Source: Bradyrhizobium sp. WSM1417
GTDB lineage: Bacteria; Pseudomonadota; Alphaproteobacteria; Rhizobiales; Xanthobacteraceae
Reading direction: 5' to 3'
Assembly: GCF_000515415.1 (NCBI RefSeq)
Contig: NZ_KI911783.1
Location: 412,501-476,500, forward strand
Length of the DNA: 64,000 nt
The position numbers and the translations under genes are program-made. The first letter of the stretch is position 1; each line of letters starts with the position of its first letter. Below, one piece after another: positions 1 to 9,581 of this stretch. The notes beneath the pieces are model-generated. The model saw only the letters and a program-made list of their open reading frames with translations. It had not been told where the DNA came from and ran no database searches.

Positions 1-1458
1 TTCGGCTGGACCGCCGGCGGCGGCGTCGAATATGCCTTCGCGCCGCACTGGAGCGCTCGGCTGGAATATCTCTACAGCAAGTTCGAGAACGCCCACGTCA
101 CCTTCCCCTCGGGCGCGCAATATTCGTCCTCGATGGATTTCCAGAGCCTGCGGATCGGCCTCAATCGCAAGATCGACTGGCCGGGCCTGCCGACCTACAA
201 CCCGAAGTCGGATGTGACGGACACCGAGTCCAGCCGCTGGGAGATTCACGGACAGTCGACCGTACTGGGGCAGGGCTACCCCGCGTTCCACGCGCCCTAT
301 ACCGGACCGAACAGCCTGCTCCCATCGCCGGATTTCCAGCAGACCTGGAGCAACTCGCTCTATCTGAATGCGCGGCTGTGGGACGGCGGCGAGGTCTACT
401 TCAATCCCGAGCTGCTGCAGGGCTTTGGTTTCAACAACACGACGGGCGCTGCCGGCTTTCCCAACGGCGAGGCGCAGAAGTCCGGCTTTCCCTATCCGCA
501 CTTCAACGCCTCGCGATTGTTCGTGCGCCACACCTTTGGCTTCGGCGGCGAGCAAGAGGAGCTTGCCAGCGGCCAGTTTCAGCTTGCCGGCAAGGCCGAC
601 GTGTCGCGTCTGACTTTGCAGGTCGGAAAGCTCTCCGTGGTCGACGTCTTCGACGGCAATTCCTATGCTCACGACCCGCGCAAGGATTTCATGAACTGGT
701 CGATCTGGGCATCCGGCGCCTTCGACTACGCCGCCGACAAGCTCGGCCTCGGCTATGGCGCAACGGCCGAATTGAATCAGAAGCAATGGGCGCTACGCGC
801 CGGCTATTTCCTGATGGACGCGCAGTCCAACTCGAGCAATTTCGACATGAATATCGGCCGCCGCGGCGAATACGTCGCGGAGCTCGAGACGCGCTATTCG
901 CTGTTCGGCCAGCCCGGCAAGCTGCGCATACTCGGCTTCGTCAACAGCGCTTTCTCCGGCAGCTATCGCGAGACGCTGGACAATCCGCTGCTCAATCTCG
1001 ACATCAGCCAGACCCGCCGCGGCCGTCTCAAATACGGCTACGCTTTGAATGTCGAACAGGCGATCACTGACGACTTCGGCATGTTCGGCCGCTGGAGCTG
1101 GAACGATGGCCGCAACGAGATCATGGCCTTCACCGACATCGACCGCAGCCTGTCCGGCGGTGTCTCGGTGAAGGGAGCGAAATGGGGCCGGCCCGACGAC
1201 GTCGTCGCCATTGCGGGCGCGATCAACGGCCTGTCGCAGGACCATCGCGACTTCATCGCCGCCGGCGGTCTCGGTCCGCTGATCGGCGACGGCCAGCTCA
1301 ACTACCGCAGGGAACGCGTGCTGGAAACCTATTACGCCTACGCCCTGAACAAGGCGCTGACCTTCACTGCCGACTACCAGCTGATCGTCAATCCCGCCTA
1401 CAACGCCGATCGCGGCCCGGTGTCCGTGTTCTCAGGACGGTTGCACGGCGAGTTCTGA
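1..1458 (+). CDS. Outer-membrane porin, OprB-like carbohydrate porin fused to an Omp25-type barrel (5' end cut off)
   Basis: The reading frame is open from the first base of the window, so the start and signal peptide lie upstream. The first ~45 codons (GGGVEYAFAPHWSARLEYLY, then a strand ending in LRIGLNRKI) look like the last strands of the small eight-stranded barrel of Omp25/Omp31-like proteins. The remaining ~430 residues resemble OprB carbohydrate-selective porins: alternating aromatic/polar beta strands, a TWSNSLYLNARLWDGGEVYF stretch, and a final strand ending in Phe (HGEF), as expected for BAM-dependent insertion. It probably admits sugars or other small solutes across the outer membrane. 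The two-module layout is inferred from sequence style only. It ends 6 bp before the convergent TauE gene. Confidence 0.8.
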   Translation, partial: FGWTAGGGVEYAFAPHWSARLEYLYSKFENAHVTFPSGAQYSSSMDFQSLRIGLNRKIDWPGLPTYNPKSDVTDTESSRWEIHGQSTVLGQGYPAFHAPYTGPNSLLPSPDFQQTWSNSLYLNARLWDGGEVYFNPELLQGFGFNNTTGAAGFPNGEAQKSGFPYPHFNASRLFVRHTFGFGGEQEELASGQFQLAGKADVSRLTLQVGKLSVVDVFDGNSYAHDPRKDFMNWSIWASGAFDYAADKLGLGYGATAELNQKQWALRAGYFLMDAQSNSSNFDMNIGRRGEYVAELETRYSLFGQPGKLRILGFVNSAFSGSYRETLDNPLLNLDISQTRRGRLKYGYALNVEQAITDDFGMFGRWSWNDGRNEIMAFTDIDRSLSGGVSVKGAKWGRPDDVVAIAGAINGLSQDHRDFIAAGGLGPLIGDGQLNYRRERVLETYYAYALNKALTFTADYQLIVNPAYNADRGPVSVFSGRLHGEF

Positions 1459-1464
1459 GCGCGC

Positions 1465-2196
1465 TCAGAACAGCAGCGCGACGCCGGAGACGAACAGCAG
1501 CGCGAGCACGATCTTGCGGAACATGGCCTCATCGATCCGGCCGAACAGCTTCAGCCCGAGCCACGTCCCGCCAAACAGGAACGGCAGGCCGAGCACGAAC
1601 AGCTTTGCGGTGTCGAGCGTGAGCGCCCCCTTGGCGCCCAGCAGCAGCGCCGCCATGGCGAACACCACGACCGCGACGGGCTGGAACGTGGCGCGCTGGA
1701 CCTCCTTGGGCAGGCCGCGCAGATTGCACCAGATGGTGACGATGATGCCGGCAAGGCCGGTCAGCCCGCCGAGCAGGCCGTTGACAAAACCAATCGACAT
1801 GTCGGCGGCGCGCGGAACGACGGTCGCGACCTTAAGCTGCGGCCGGAAAAACGCATAGAGGCTGTAGGCGATCAGAATCGTTCCAACAGCAATGCGGACG
1901 CTGTTCGGGTCGGCCCGAGTCAGAAGCGACACGCCGACCGGCACGCCAAGGACGGCGCCGAGCACGAACGGCCACAACCGCCGCCAGTCGAGCGCCGCGC
2001 GCAACTTCCAGACCGAGTAGCCTTGCACCAGAAGGCCGAAACCGACGATCAGTGCGGCGCTCTGAACCGGCGTCAGCACATAGAGCCACAGCGACGCCGC
2101 CACCAGGCCGAAGGCAAAGCCGGAGAGGCCGGCGACGAACGCGCCGGCGAAGGTGGCTGTCAGGAAAAGGGTAAGGTCGATCGTGATCCCGTCCAT
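1465..2196 (-). CDS. Sulfite exporter TauE/SafE family membrane protein
   Basis: 243-residue polytopic protein with about eight hydrophobic segments and the internal duplication typical of TauE/SafE (DUF81): an N-terminal half with GAFVAGLSGFAFGLV and a C-terminal half with GFVNGLLGGLTGLAGIIVT. Family members export sulfite, sulfoacetate or other organosulfur anions, but the substrate cannot be read from sequence. I chose the ATG at 2196 because GGAGCGAGC precedes it at good spacing; a TTG four codons upstream is also in frame. It is convergent with the porin and has no functional partner next to it. Confidence 0.85.
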   Translation of the reverse strand: MDGITIDLTLFLTATFAGAFVAGLSGFAFGLVAASLWLYVLTPVQSAALIVGFGLLVQGYSVWKLRAALDWRRLWPFVLGAVLGVPVGVSLLTRADPNSVRIAVGTILIAYSLYAFFRPQLKVATVVPRAADMSIGFVNGLLGGLTGLAGIIVTIWCNLRGLPKEVQRATFQPVAVVVFAMAALLLGAKGALTLDTAKLFVLGLPFLFGGTWLGLKLFGRIDEAMFRKIVLALLFVSGVALLF

Positions 2197-2312
2197 TGCT
2201 CGCTCCAAACATCAGCGAGCAGCGCTTGCGTGGGATCACCACTTCACGGGGAGGCTGCGACCCCCCAAGGCTGCAAGCCTAGGTGAAGCCGCTCCCTTCG
2301 ACAATGACAATG

Positions 2313-4388
2313 TTACGCGGCCCGGATCGCGTCCAGGAATTTTCCGACCTCGACCTTGAGGCGGCTGCTCTCGCCGGACAGCGACCTCGCTGACGCGAGC
2401 ACGGTGGAGGAGGCCGATCCGGTCTGGCTCGCGCCGCGCTGCACGTCGACGATGCTGGCGGAGACCTGTTGGGTGCCGCGCGCCGCCTGCTGGACGTTGC
2501 GGGAAATCTCCCGCGTCGCCGCGCCCTGCTCCTCGACCGCGGAGGCGATCGCCGATGCGATCTCGGACATGCGGGTGATGGTGTCGCTGATCGATTTGAT
2601 GGCGCCGACGGAATCCTCCGTTGCGCTCTGGATTCCCGTGATCTGCTGGCTGATCTCGCCGGTGGCCTTGGCGGTCTGCTCGGCCAGCGCCTTGACCTCG
2701 GAGGCGACCACGGCGAAGCCGCGCCCGGCCTCGCCGGCGCGCGCCGCCTCGATTGTTGCATTGAGCGCCAGAAGATTGGTCTGCCCCGCGATCTGGCTGA
2801 TGAGCTCGACCACGTCGCCGATCCGGCCGGCAGCCTTGGCGAGCTCGCCGACATAGTCGTTGGTCCGCGCAGCCTGTTGCACCGCTTCGCTGGCCACCCG
2901 CGCGGAATCCTGGACCTGCCGGCCGATCTCGTCGACCGAGGAGGCCATTTCTTCCGCGGCCGCGGCAACGGTCTGCACGTTGCTGGAGGCCTGCTCGGAG
3001 GCGGCCGCGACGGTCGCGGTGACCTTTTCCGATTGATCGGCGGTGCTCGTCAGCGTTCCCGCCGACACTTCCAGCTCCGACGATGCGGACGACACGGTGT
3101 TGATGACGTCGCCGATCAGCGCTTCGAAATCGCGCGCGATCTGGTCCATGCGCTGGCTGCGCTGGAGTTTCGCCTCGGCTTCCACCGCGGCGGCCTCGTC
3201 GGCGGCCTTCTTGGCGGAGAGCGAGTCCTTGAAGTGCTGGAGGGAGCCCGCCACCTGGCTGATCTCGTCGTTGCGGCCCGTCACGGGAATCTCGACCTCG
3301 TGCTGTCCGGCGGCAAGCGTTGCGATCACGTCCGCGAGCCGGCTGAGCGGCGTCACCACGCGCCTGCGCAGCATCATGGTCACGCCACCGAGTGTGCCCA
3401 GCAGCGCCAGCACCGCCACGCTCGCAAGCGCGAGCATCGCCAGCGCGCCGTCGCGCGCGGCCGAGGCGCGCTCGGCAGCTTCCGCGAGCGCGGCATCGCG
3501 CACGCCGTAGAACATCTGGATGGCGGGCACAATGACCGTGGCCAGCTCTTCGGCGTTGATGCCGTACTTGCCGTCACCACGTGCCGCAGGCATCTCCTTG
3601 TCCACAGCAGCGGCTGCTTTCCCAAAATAAGAATCGATCGCCGCTTTCAGCGCGGTGGCGATGCGGGGCGGGCTTCCCAGCTGGTCGATACCGGCCTCGA
3701 TGCGCTCGCGGTCGGCCTCGACACGTCCCTGCATCCGATCCATCAGCGAAAATTCAGCCGCCGTGAGCGGTCGGCGTGCGCTCAGCGCGGGCGACAGCGA
3801 GGCGGCGCGACTGCCGGCCGAGACGCGCAGATCCTGCGCCGTTCGCGCCAGGCCCAACAGCGCCGCAAGCGAGGAATCGGCATTGATGACCTTGGCTTCG
3901 AGCCGGTTCATGATCGGCTCGATATTGCCGATGACCTCGGCAACGCCCGGCAGGAAGCCCTTGGTCGCAGCGCTGTCGCGTGTCGCCAGCGGAACGCTCA
4001 TCGCGCGATCTGCCGCCGTGGTGATATCCTTGAGCCGCCGCGCGGTACGGTCCAGGTTTTCGATCATCGGTCCGGCATCATCCAGCACGATGATGGCGCG
4101 CCTTGCCCCCTCGAATGCGGCATCGACCGCTTTCGCCGCCTTCGCGGCAGCTTCGATCTGGACCTGCGTCGCAGCGTTCTCTTGGAAGATCGGGGAAATG
4201 TAGGGGGCACGAAGGCTGGCAATGTGCTGACTGACCATCAGGGTCGCACCAAAGGCGTCGACCGTCTTGATCGCGTCGGAGCGGTTCGCGAAGATGCGCG
4301 TCTGGGGTATCAGCACCTCGGCGCCAAGGATGACTGCAAACACCGTCACCGTCAGCATCGACAGCGCAAAGAGCTTCCCGATCCGCAT
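2313..4388 (-). CDS. Methyl-accepting chemotaxis protein
   Basis: 691-residue receptor. It has an N-terminal membrane segment (about residues 7-25), a ~280-residue Ala-rich helical periplasmic domain, a second membrane segment (about 310-335, [20 protein letters not shown]), a HAMP domain, and a cytoplasmic coiled-coil signalling domain. The conserved hairpin tip is visible ([20 protein letters not shown]), which contacts CheA and CheW. There is no C-terminal CheR-docking pentapeptide of the xWxxF type; the protein ends in KFLDAIRAA. The start at 4388 is preceded by GGGGGATCAG; an ATG six codons upstream lacks as good a site. No che genes are nearby, so it is an orphan receptor. Its ligand is unknown; the long helical sensor could be of the helical-bimodular type. 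Confidence 0.93.
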   Translation of the reverse strand: MRIGKLFALSMLTVTVFAVILGAEVLIPQTRIFANRSDAIKTVDAFGATLMVSQHIASLRAPYISPIFQENAATQVQIEAAAKAAKAVDAAFEGARRAIIVLDDAGPMIENLDRTARRLKDITTAADRAMSVPLATRDSAATKGFLPGVAEVIGNIEPIMNRLEAKVINADSSLAALLGLARTAQDLRVSAGSRAASLSPALSARRPLTAAEFSLMDRMQGRVEADRERIEAGIDQLGSPPRIATALKAAIDSYFGKAAAAVDKEMPAARGDGKYGINAEELATVIVPAIQMFYGVRDAALAEAAERASAARDGALAMLALASVAVLALLGTLGGVTMMLRRRVVTPLSRLADVIATLAAGQHEVEIPVTGRNDEISQVAGSLQHFKDSLSAKKAADEAAAVEAEAKLQRSQRMDQIARDFEALIGDVINTVSSASSELEVSAGTLTSTADQSEKVTATVAAASEQASSNVQTVAAAAEEMASSVDEIGRQVQDSARVASEAVQQAARTNDYVGELAKAAGRIGDVVELISQIAGQTNLLALNATIEAARAGEAGRGFAVVASEVKALAEQTAKATGEISQQITGIQSATEDSVGAIKSISDTITRMSEIASAIASAVEEQGAATREISRNVQQAARGTQQVSASIVDVQRGASQTGSASSTVLASARSLSGESSRLKVEVGKFLDAIRAA

Positions 4389-4629
4389 CTGATCCCCCGA
4401 ATACATTCCTGCAAATGCCGAAAACTTAGCCGGTTGGCGCTAAGAGCCCGTTAAGCAACGGCATGCCCGTAGTTCCGCGGGGTGTTGAGCTTCGAGTGCC
4501 TTCCGGACAGTGTCGCCGAAGTTCCTTCGCGGTGACGGATGCGACAGAATCATCGGCATTTCTTCCTCAAATACCTATATCAAGGCCTGTGCCGCTATCC
4601 GCGCCACACTCCCTTACCTCGGAACATCA

Positions 4630-5925
4630 ATGCTCTCCGCCGAACTCGCCATCGTTGTCGTCCTGATCGTCATCAACGGCTTGCTGTCCATGTCCGAGCT
4701 GGCCGTGGTCTCGTCACGCCCGGCCCGGCTGTCGATGCTCGCCGCAAAGGGCGTCCGCGGCGCCGAGCGGGCGCTGACGCTCGCGGCCGATCCCGGCAAA
4801 TTCCTCTCGACGGTGCAGATCGGGATCACGCTGGTCGGCGTGCTCTCCGGCGCGTTCTCGGGCGCGACGCTCGGACAGCGGCTGACGCAATGGCTGCTCG
4901 AGCTCGGCCTGTCCGCAGGAATTGCCGATATCGTCGGGGTGGGCCTGGTCGTCACGCTCATCACCTACGCCACGCTGATCGTGGGCGAGCTGGTGCCGAA
5001 GCAGGTGGCGCTGCGTGACCCCGAGAGCATCGCGGTCAGGGTTGCACCCGCGATGCACGTGCTTGCGAAGGTCTCGCTGCCGCTGGTCTTCCTGCTCGAT
5101 CTCTCCGGCAAACTGATCCTCACGCTGCTCGGCCAGGGCGGCAAGTCTGAAGAGAAGGTGTCGGAAGACGAGATCCATCATCTCGTCAGCGAGGCCGAAA
5201 CCGCGGGCGTGCTCGAGTCGGGCGAAAAGGAGATGATCGCGGGCGTGATGCGGCTCGGCGACCGGCCGGTCGGCGCGATCATGACGCCGCGCACGGAGGT
5301 CAACGAGATCGACCTGAACGATACGCCGGAGAGCATTCAAGCAATCATCGCCAAGAGTCCGCATTCACGCTTTCCCGTGTCCGACGGCGACCGCGACAAG
5401 CCGATCGGCGTGCTCCAGGCCAAGGACCTGCTGGTCGCTTTCATGAACGAGCGCACGCCGGATTTGCGCGTGCTGGTTCGCGAGGCGCCCGGCATTCCCG
5501 CGTCGGCCGATGCCCGCGACGTACTGGCGATCCTGAAGGCTGCGCCGGTGCATGTCGGCCTCGTCTACGACGAATACGGCGCCTTCGAAGGCATCGTGAC
5601 GACGGCCGACATTCTGGAATCGATCGTCGGCGCCTTCCATTCCGAGGAAGGCCCGCCGGAACCGGCCTACGTCAAGCGCGCGGACGATTCGCTGCTGGTC
5701 TCAGGCTGGATGCCGGTCGACGAATTCGGCGAGCTGCTCGGCATCGAACTGCCGCCGCACCGTTACAACACGGTCGCTGGCCTCGTGCTGCAACAGTTCA
5801 ACGTGCTGCCTGATGTCGGCGACGCCTTCGACTTCGGCGACTGGCACATCGAGGTGGTCGACCTCGACGGACGGAGGATCGACAAGATTCTCGCGAGCCG
5901 GCGGAGCGAAGTAGAAACGGGGTGA
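4630..5925 (+). CDS. CorC/HlyC family (CNNM-CBS) membrane protein
   Basis: 431-residue protein. It starts with a CNNM/DUF21 transmembrane domain (about residues 1-190; three to four segments; ELVPKQVALRDPE is typical), followed by a CBS pair (about 210-335; GAIMTPRTEVNEIDLNDTPE, HVGLVYDEYGAFEGIVTTAD) and a C-terminal CorC_HlyC domain (about 345-425). Relatives are implicated in Mg2+ or Co2+ efflux or homeostasis, although the family is often annotated as hemolysin. The ATG at 4630 is chosen because the hydrophobic segment begins directly after it; the frame is open for 40 codons upstream without hydrophobic or conserved content. Transcribed alone, divergent from the chemotaxis receptor. Confidence 0.9.
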   Translation: MLSAELAIVVVLIVINGLLSMSELAVVSSRPARLSMLAAKGVRGAERALTLAADPGKFLSTVQIGITLVGVLSGAFSGATLGQRLTQWLLELGLSAGIADIVGVGLVVTLITYATLIVGELVPKQVALRDPESIAVRVAPAMHVLAKVSLPLVFLLDLSGKLILTLLGQGGKSEEKVSEDEIHHLVSEAETAGVLESGEKEMIAGVMRLGDRPVGAIMTPRTEVNEIDLNDTPESIQAIIAKSPHSRFPVSDGDRDKPIGVLQAKDLLVAFMNERTPDLRVLVREAPGIPASADARDVLAILKAAPVHVGLVYDEYGAFEGIVTTADILESIVGAFHSEEGPPEPAYVKRADDSLLVSGWMPVDEFGELLGIELPPHRYNTVAGLVLQQFNVLPDVGDAFDFGDWHIEVVDLDGRRIDKILASRRSEVETG

Positions 5926-5934
5926 TCCACTCTC

Positions 5935-6097
5935 GTCGTCCCGGACAAGCGCAGCGAAGCGGAGCGCAGATCCGGGACCCATAGCCACAGGATTGAGTTT
6001 GGCGAAGACTGGTAGTTGCGCGGTACTGCTTTCTGCACATGATCGACGGATCACGCAGTATGGGTCCCGGATCTGCGCTGGCGCTTGTCCGGGACGA
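5935..6097 (-). repeat. Dispersed palindromic repeat, family A copy 1
   Basis: Two arms in inverted orientation (5935-5984 and 6059-6097) share GTCGTCCCGGACAAGCG ... GGACCCATA and its complement, enclosing ~75 bp that contains, on the minus strand, CTTCGCCAAA. The same architecture recurs at 35122-35242 and 38429-38559, and a bare arm hairpin at 8372-8395. The element sits between the convergent CorC-like and PilZ genes. Confidence 0.85.
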
Positions 6098-6138
6098 CGG
6101 CGGAGTTTGCGGTTAGAGCTTGCGCCAAACTCAAGCCC

Positions 6139-6381
6139 TCACCCGAACCTCACCCCGATCCGCTTTTCCTTGCGCCAGATCACGGTGCAGGCGAGATGTG
6201 TTCCATCCGCCTGGACGAACAGGCTGAAATGGTCGGGAATGCCGACGGGACTGCTGACGTCGAGAGCGGCGCCGGTATCGGACAGGTTGCGGACGGTGCA
6301 GTCGATCGCGCCGCCGCCGCCGAACTCGATCGTTCCGGCCTTCAGCACGCGATGCCTTGCCTTGTCGCGCCGCTCATCCAT
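6139..6381 (-). CDS. PilZ domain protein
   Basis: 80-residue single-domain protein that matches the minimal PilZ fold. It has an N-terminal RxxxR motif (R5-D-K-A-R9), then KAGTIEF, then the [D/N]xSxxG motif as NLSDTGA, and closes with VIWRKEKRIGVRFG. These are the residues that bind cyclic di-GMP in the family. It probably acts as a small c-di-GMP receptor or adaptor. It stands alone, with no cyclase or flagellar genes near it. Several short paralogues of this type are usual in Bradyrhizobium genomes, so the target cannot be inferred. Confidence 0.9.
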   Translation of the reverse strand: MDERRDKARHRVLKAGTIEFGGGGAIDCTVRNLSDTGAALDVSSPVGIPDHFSLFVQADGTHLACTVIWRKEKRIGVRFG

Positions 6382-6478
6382 GGCGACAATCTACACCCAA
6401 AGTTGAACTAAACGTTAAACGCAGCCCTGGTCGCGATCCTCTCGCGTGGGCCCGGCGGCCTTGCAAGTGGACCGGCGC

Positions 6479-8104
6479 CTACAGCGCCGGCTGGAACGTC
6501 TCGGTCCGCGCCATCCGCCAGGCATCGCGGAAGCGCGGGTCTTCGGTGCCTTCGAGCAACTCGCCCGGACGCAGCGAAGGATAAAGCTGCGCGAAGGATT
6601 TCACGTCCGTGGTCGAGGTGCGCTGGGAGAAGTGGATCGGGCGCAACTGCTGCGGATGTTCAAGACCGGCCGCAGCGATCAGCTCGGTCAGCGAGTGCAG
6701 GGTCGCAAGGTGATAATTGTGCACGCGGTCGATCTTGAGCGGCACATAGAGCGCGCGCGCCCGCGTCGGGTCCTGCGTCGCGACGCCGGTCGGGCAGCGG
6801 TCGGTGTGGCAGCTCAGCGACTGGATGCAGCCGAGCGAGAACATGAAGCCGCGCGCCGAATTGCAGTAATCCGCGCCGATCGCCATGGCGCGCGCCATGT
6901 CGAAGGCGGTGGCGATCTTGCCGGAGGCGCCGATCTTGATGCGGTCGCGCGCGTTGATGCCGATCAGCGCGTTGTGAACGAAACTGACGCCCTCCCGCAT
7001 CGGCATGCCCAGATGGTCCATGAACTCCAGCGGCGCGGCGCCGGTGCCGCCCTCGTTGCCGTCGACGACGATGAAGTCGGGATAGATACCGGTCTCGATC
7101 ATCGCCTTGCAGATCGCCAAAAATTCCCAGGGATGGCCGATGCACAGCTTGAAGCCGGTCGGCTTGCCGCCGGAGAGCTTTCGCATCTCGCCGATGAACT
7201 GCATCATGCCGACAGGCGTGGAGAAGGCGCGATGCGAAGCCGGCGAGATGCAATCCTCACCCATCGCGACGCCGCGGATCTTTGAAATCTCTTCCGACAC
7301 CTTTGCCGCCGGCAGCACGCCGCCATGACCGGGCTTGGCGCCCTGGCTGACCTTGAGCTCGACCATCTTGATCTGGTCCTGGCTCGCGACGCGCGCGAAG
7401 GCTTCGGGATCGAAGGCGCCGTCGAGATGACGGCAGCCGAAATAACCCGAACCGATCTCCCAGATGATGTCGCCGCCCATCTCCGCGTGATAGGGGCTGA
7501 AGCCGCCCTCGCCGGTGTCGTGCGCGAAGCCGCCCTTCTTGGCGCCGGCGTTCAGCGCGCGCACGGCGTTCGGGCTGAGCGCGCCAAAACTCATCGCGGA
7601 AATGTTGAACACCGAAGCCGAATAGGGCTTGGCGCAATCCGGCCCGCCGATGGTGACGCGGAATTTCTCCTCGGCATGCGTCTTCGGCGAGACCGAGTGA
7701 TGCATCCACTCATAGCCCTCGCGGTAGACGTCCTCTTGCGTGCCGAACGGACGCTTGTCGAGCTGCATCTTGGCGCGCTGATAGACCACCGCACGGATGT
7801 CGCGCGAGAACGGCATGCCGTCCTTCTCGCTCTCGAAAAAATACTGCCGCATCTCCGGGCGTATCTCTTCGAGCAAAAAACGGATATGCGCCGAGATCGG
7901 GTAGTTGCGCAGAACGGCGTGGCCCTTCTGCATGAGGTCGCGGACGCCAAGAGCCGTCAGCGCGCCGAAGATCAGGATCGGGACCAGCAGGATGTCGAAG
8001 ATCTTGCGGTCGGCGATGCCGATGCCGATCAGCAGCGCGGTGACCACCGCGCAGATCGTCAGGACGATGAACCGTGGGGAGAATGGCAGCAGCAGGGTTT
8101 CCAT
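6479..8104 (-). CDS. FMN-binding glutamate synthase family protein, membrane-anchored
   Basis: 541 residues. Two hydrophobic segments lie at the N terminus (about 8-27 and 30-50), followed by a glutamate synthase central/FMN barrel domain: GQGAKPGHGG-type phosphate loop, VDGNEGGTGAAP, GASGKIATAFDMA, and the cysteine cluster in CNSARGFMFSLGCIQ...CHTDRCPTGVAT that holds the 3Fe-4S centre in GltS. The glutaminase domain and the GltD-like subunit are absent, so this is not assimilatory GOGAT. The family (archaeal/alphaproteobacterial GltS-like oxidoreductases) has no firmly assigned substrate. The ATG at 8104 is preceded by AGAGGGGATC; a GTG 28 codons upstream has a poorly spaced site. Confidence 0.88.
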   Translation of the reverse strand: METLLLPFSPRFIVLTICAVVTALLIGIGIADRKIFDILLVPILIFGALTALGVRDLMQKGHAVLRNYPISAHIRFLLEEIRPEMRQYFFESEKDGMPFSRDIRAVVYQRAKMQLDKRPFGTQEDVYREGYEWMHHSVSPKTHAEEKFRVTIGGPDCAKPYSASVFNISAMSFGALSPNAVRALNAGAKKGGFAHDTGEGGFSPYHAEMGGDIIWEIGSGYFGCRHLDGAFDPEAFARVASQDQIKMVELKVSQGAKPGHGGVLPAAKVSEEISKIRGVAMGEDCISPASHRAFSTPVGMMQFIGEMRKLSGGKPTGFKLCIGHPWEFLAICKAMIETGIYPDFIVVDGNEGGTGAAPLEFMDHLGMPMREGVSFVHNALIGINARDRIKIGASGKIATAFDMARAMAIGADYCNSARGFMFSLGCIQSLSCHTDRCPTGVATQDPTRARALYVPLKIDRVHNYHLATLHSLTELIAAAGLEHPQQLRPIHFSQRTSTTDVKSFAQLYPSLRPGELLEGTEDPRFRDAWRMARTETFQPAL

Positions 8105-8371
8105 GATCCCCTCTTCCGCCAGCGGCAGCCGTTTGGCCGATAAGTTGGGCGATTCCTGCGTCTTATTCTCGTCGGCCACGATTCCCACCCTCTCGCCAGC
8201 ATGAGGCGGTACGATACGCCCGCGCCTGTCATACGGATATGACGCGGCGGTTGTTTCACGCTAGCGAATTCGGCGGGGACAAATCAATCAGCCCAACGGG
8301 CGGGCTGCTGCGGTGCAGCAGAGCTCGGGAGGGACGGGCATTAACCGGTCAAAGGCGCTTTACCCAGGCAA

Positions 8372-8395
8372 TCGTCCTGGCGTTTGCCAGGACGA
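8372..8395. repeat. Short perfect hairpin, single arm of repeat family A
   Basis: A 10-bp stem (TCGTCCTGGC / GCCAGGACGA) around a GTTT loop, 12 bp beyond the fpr stop codon. The arm is identical in style to the GTCCTGGCGAAAGCCAGGAC arms at 35 and 38 kb. It could serve as a transcription end for fpr or protect its mRNA 3' end, although there is no T-tract. Confidence 0.7.
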
Positions 8396-8407
8396 CACCG
8401 AGAGGGC

Positions 8408-9181
8408 CTAGCGCTCGACGAACGCCTTTTCGATCACGAAATGGCCGGGCTTGTTGCCGGAGCCCTCGACGAAATCGCGGCCCTCGAACATCAGTTTCAG
8501 CTCTTCGAGCATCGCCGGGCTGCCGCACATCATGATGCGGTCGGTCGCGATGTCGAGCGGGCCCTGGCCGATGTCGTTGAAGATCTGCTCGGAGCTGATG
8601 AGGTCGGTGATGCGACCGCGGTTCTTGAACGGCTCGCGGGTCACGGTCGGATAGTAGATCAGCTTGTCCGCGAGCAACTCGCCGAATAGTTCGTCCTCGC
8701 GAAGACCGGCGACGAGCTTCTCGCCATAGGCGAGCTCGGAGACCTGACGGCAGCCATGCACCAGCACGATGCTGTCGAATTGGTCGTAAACCTCAGGGTC
8801 CTTGATCAGGCTGGCGAAGGGCGCCAGGCCCGTGCCGGTCGAGAGCAGCATCAGCCGCTTGCCGGGGATGAGGTTGTCGGTGATCAGCGTGCCGGTCGCC
8901 TTGCGGCCGACCAGGATCGTGTCGCCTTCCTTGATCTTCTGGAGACGCGACGTCAGCGGGCCGTCCTGAACCTTGATCGAGAAGAACTCGAGCTCTTCCT
9001 CGTGATTGGCGCTGGCCATGCTGTAGGCGCGGAGCAGCGGGCGACCCTCAACCTCGAGGCCGATCATCGCGAACTGGCCGTTCTGGAAGCGGAAGCCGGA
9101 ATCGCGGGTCGCGCGAAAGCTGAACAGGGTGTCGGTCCAGTGCTGGACGGAAAGAACCTTCTCTCGGTAAAACGCGCTCAT
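8408..9181 (-). CDS. fpr: Ferredoxin--NADP+ reductase
   Basis: 257-residue flavoprotein of the bacterial (subclass I) ferredoxin-NADP reductase family, which is ~257 residues long. The FAD-binding signature RAYSMAS lies at about residues 50-56. The NADP-binding GTGLAPFASLI follows at about 115-125, CGSP at about 219-222, and the C terminus ends in AFVER. It moves electrons between NADPH and ferredoxin or flavodoxin in oxidative-stress or biosynthetic roles. The start MSAFYREKVL matches the family length; a frame open for 87 codons further upstream lacks similarity. It could supply reducing power to the box or Rieske oxygenases elsewhere in the window, but nothing links them except genome proximity. 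Confidence 0.92.
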   Translation of the reverse strand: MSAFYREKVLSVQHWTDTLFSFRATRDSGFRFQNGQFAMIGLEVEGRPLLRAYSMASANHEEELEFFSIKVQDGPLTSRLQKIKEGDTILVGRKATGTLITDNLIPGKRLMLLSTGTGLAPFASLIKDPEVYDQFDSIVLVHGCRQVSELAYGEKLVAGLREDELFGELLADKLIYYPTVTREPFKNRGRITDLISSEQIFNDIGQGPLDIATDRIMMCGSPAMLEELKLMFEGRDFVEGSGNKPGHFVIEKAFVER

Positions 9182-9581
9182 GATTTTCGATATTCCGAAT
9201 AATTGCGGTTTTAGGGCAAAAGCGTTGCCCGGCCCCTGAAAGCGGAGCGGACACCATTGCCATGGCGGAGGATTTCGCGTGTGTGATCTACGCCATTGAG
9301 ACCAATAATCAACCTCGTTCCGGATGCAATTGATGCCGGTCAAACCGGCATTTGCGGCGGAAATGGTCGCATCATTAATGGATCTGCTGTCCGGCGCGGG
9401 CGGAGGGCAATTTCTTTTCCCTCCGAGGCTCGAATACAGCACTTAATTTCCGTGGCGCTCGCGAGAATTTCATTAAGAATAGCTCTGATTTCACCTCCCC
9501 TTGGCGCCGTTTCCCGCACTTTTGCGGCTTTTAGTGCCAACAACGACTGGAACTGGCGACTGGGACGGGCGACTGAGACAC
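9182..9581. other. 400-bp divergent intergenic region (fpr / ATP-grasp gene)
   Basis: Holds the promoters for two divergent genes. I see no convincing coding frame. One small inverted repeat is visible at 9333-9351 (ATGCCGGT-CAA-ACCGGCAT). The base composition dips to AT-rich around 9430-9490 (AATACAGCACTTAATTTCC, TTCATTAAGAATAGC), a likely promoter area. No operator can be assigned. Confidence 0.5.

Noticed and set aside
2469..4454. Long open frame on the plus strand antisense to the chemotaxis receptor
   Set aside because: His/Arg/Asp-rich translation without domains; a mirror frame produced by high GC third positions of the receptor gene.
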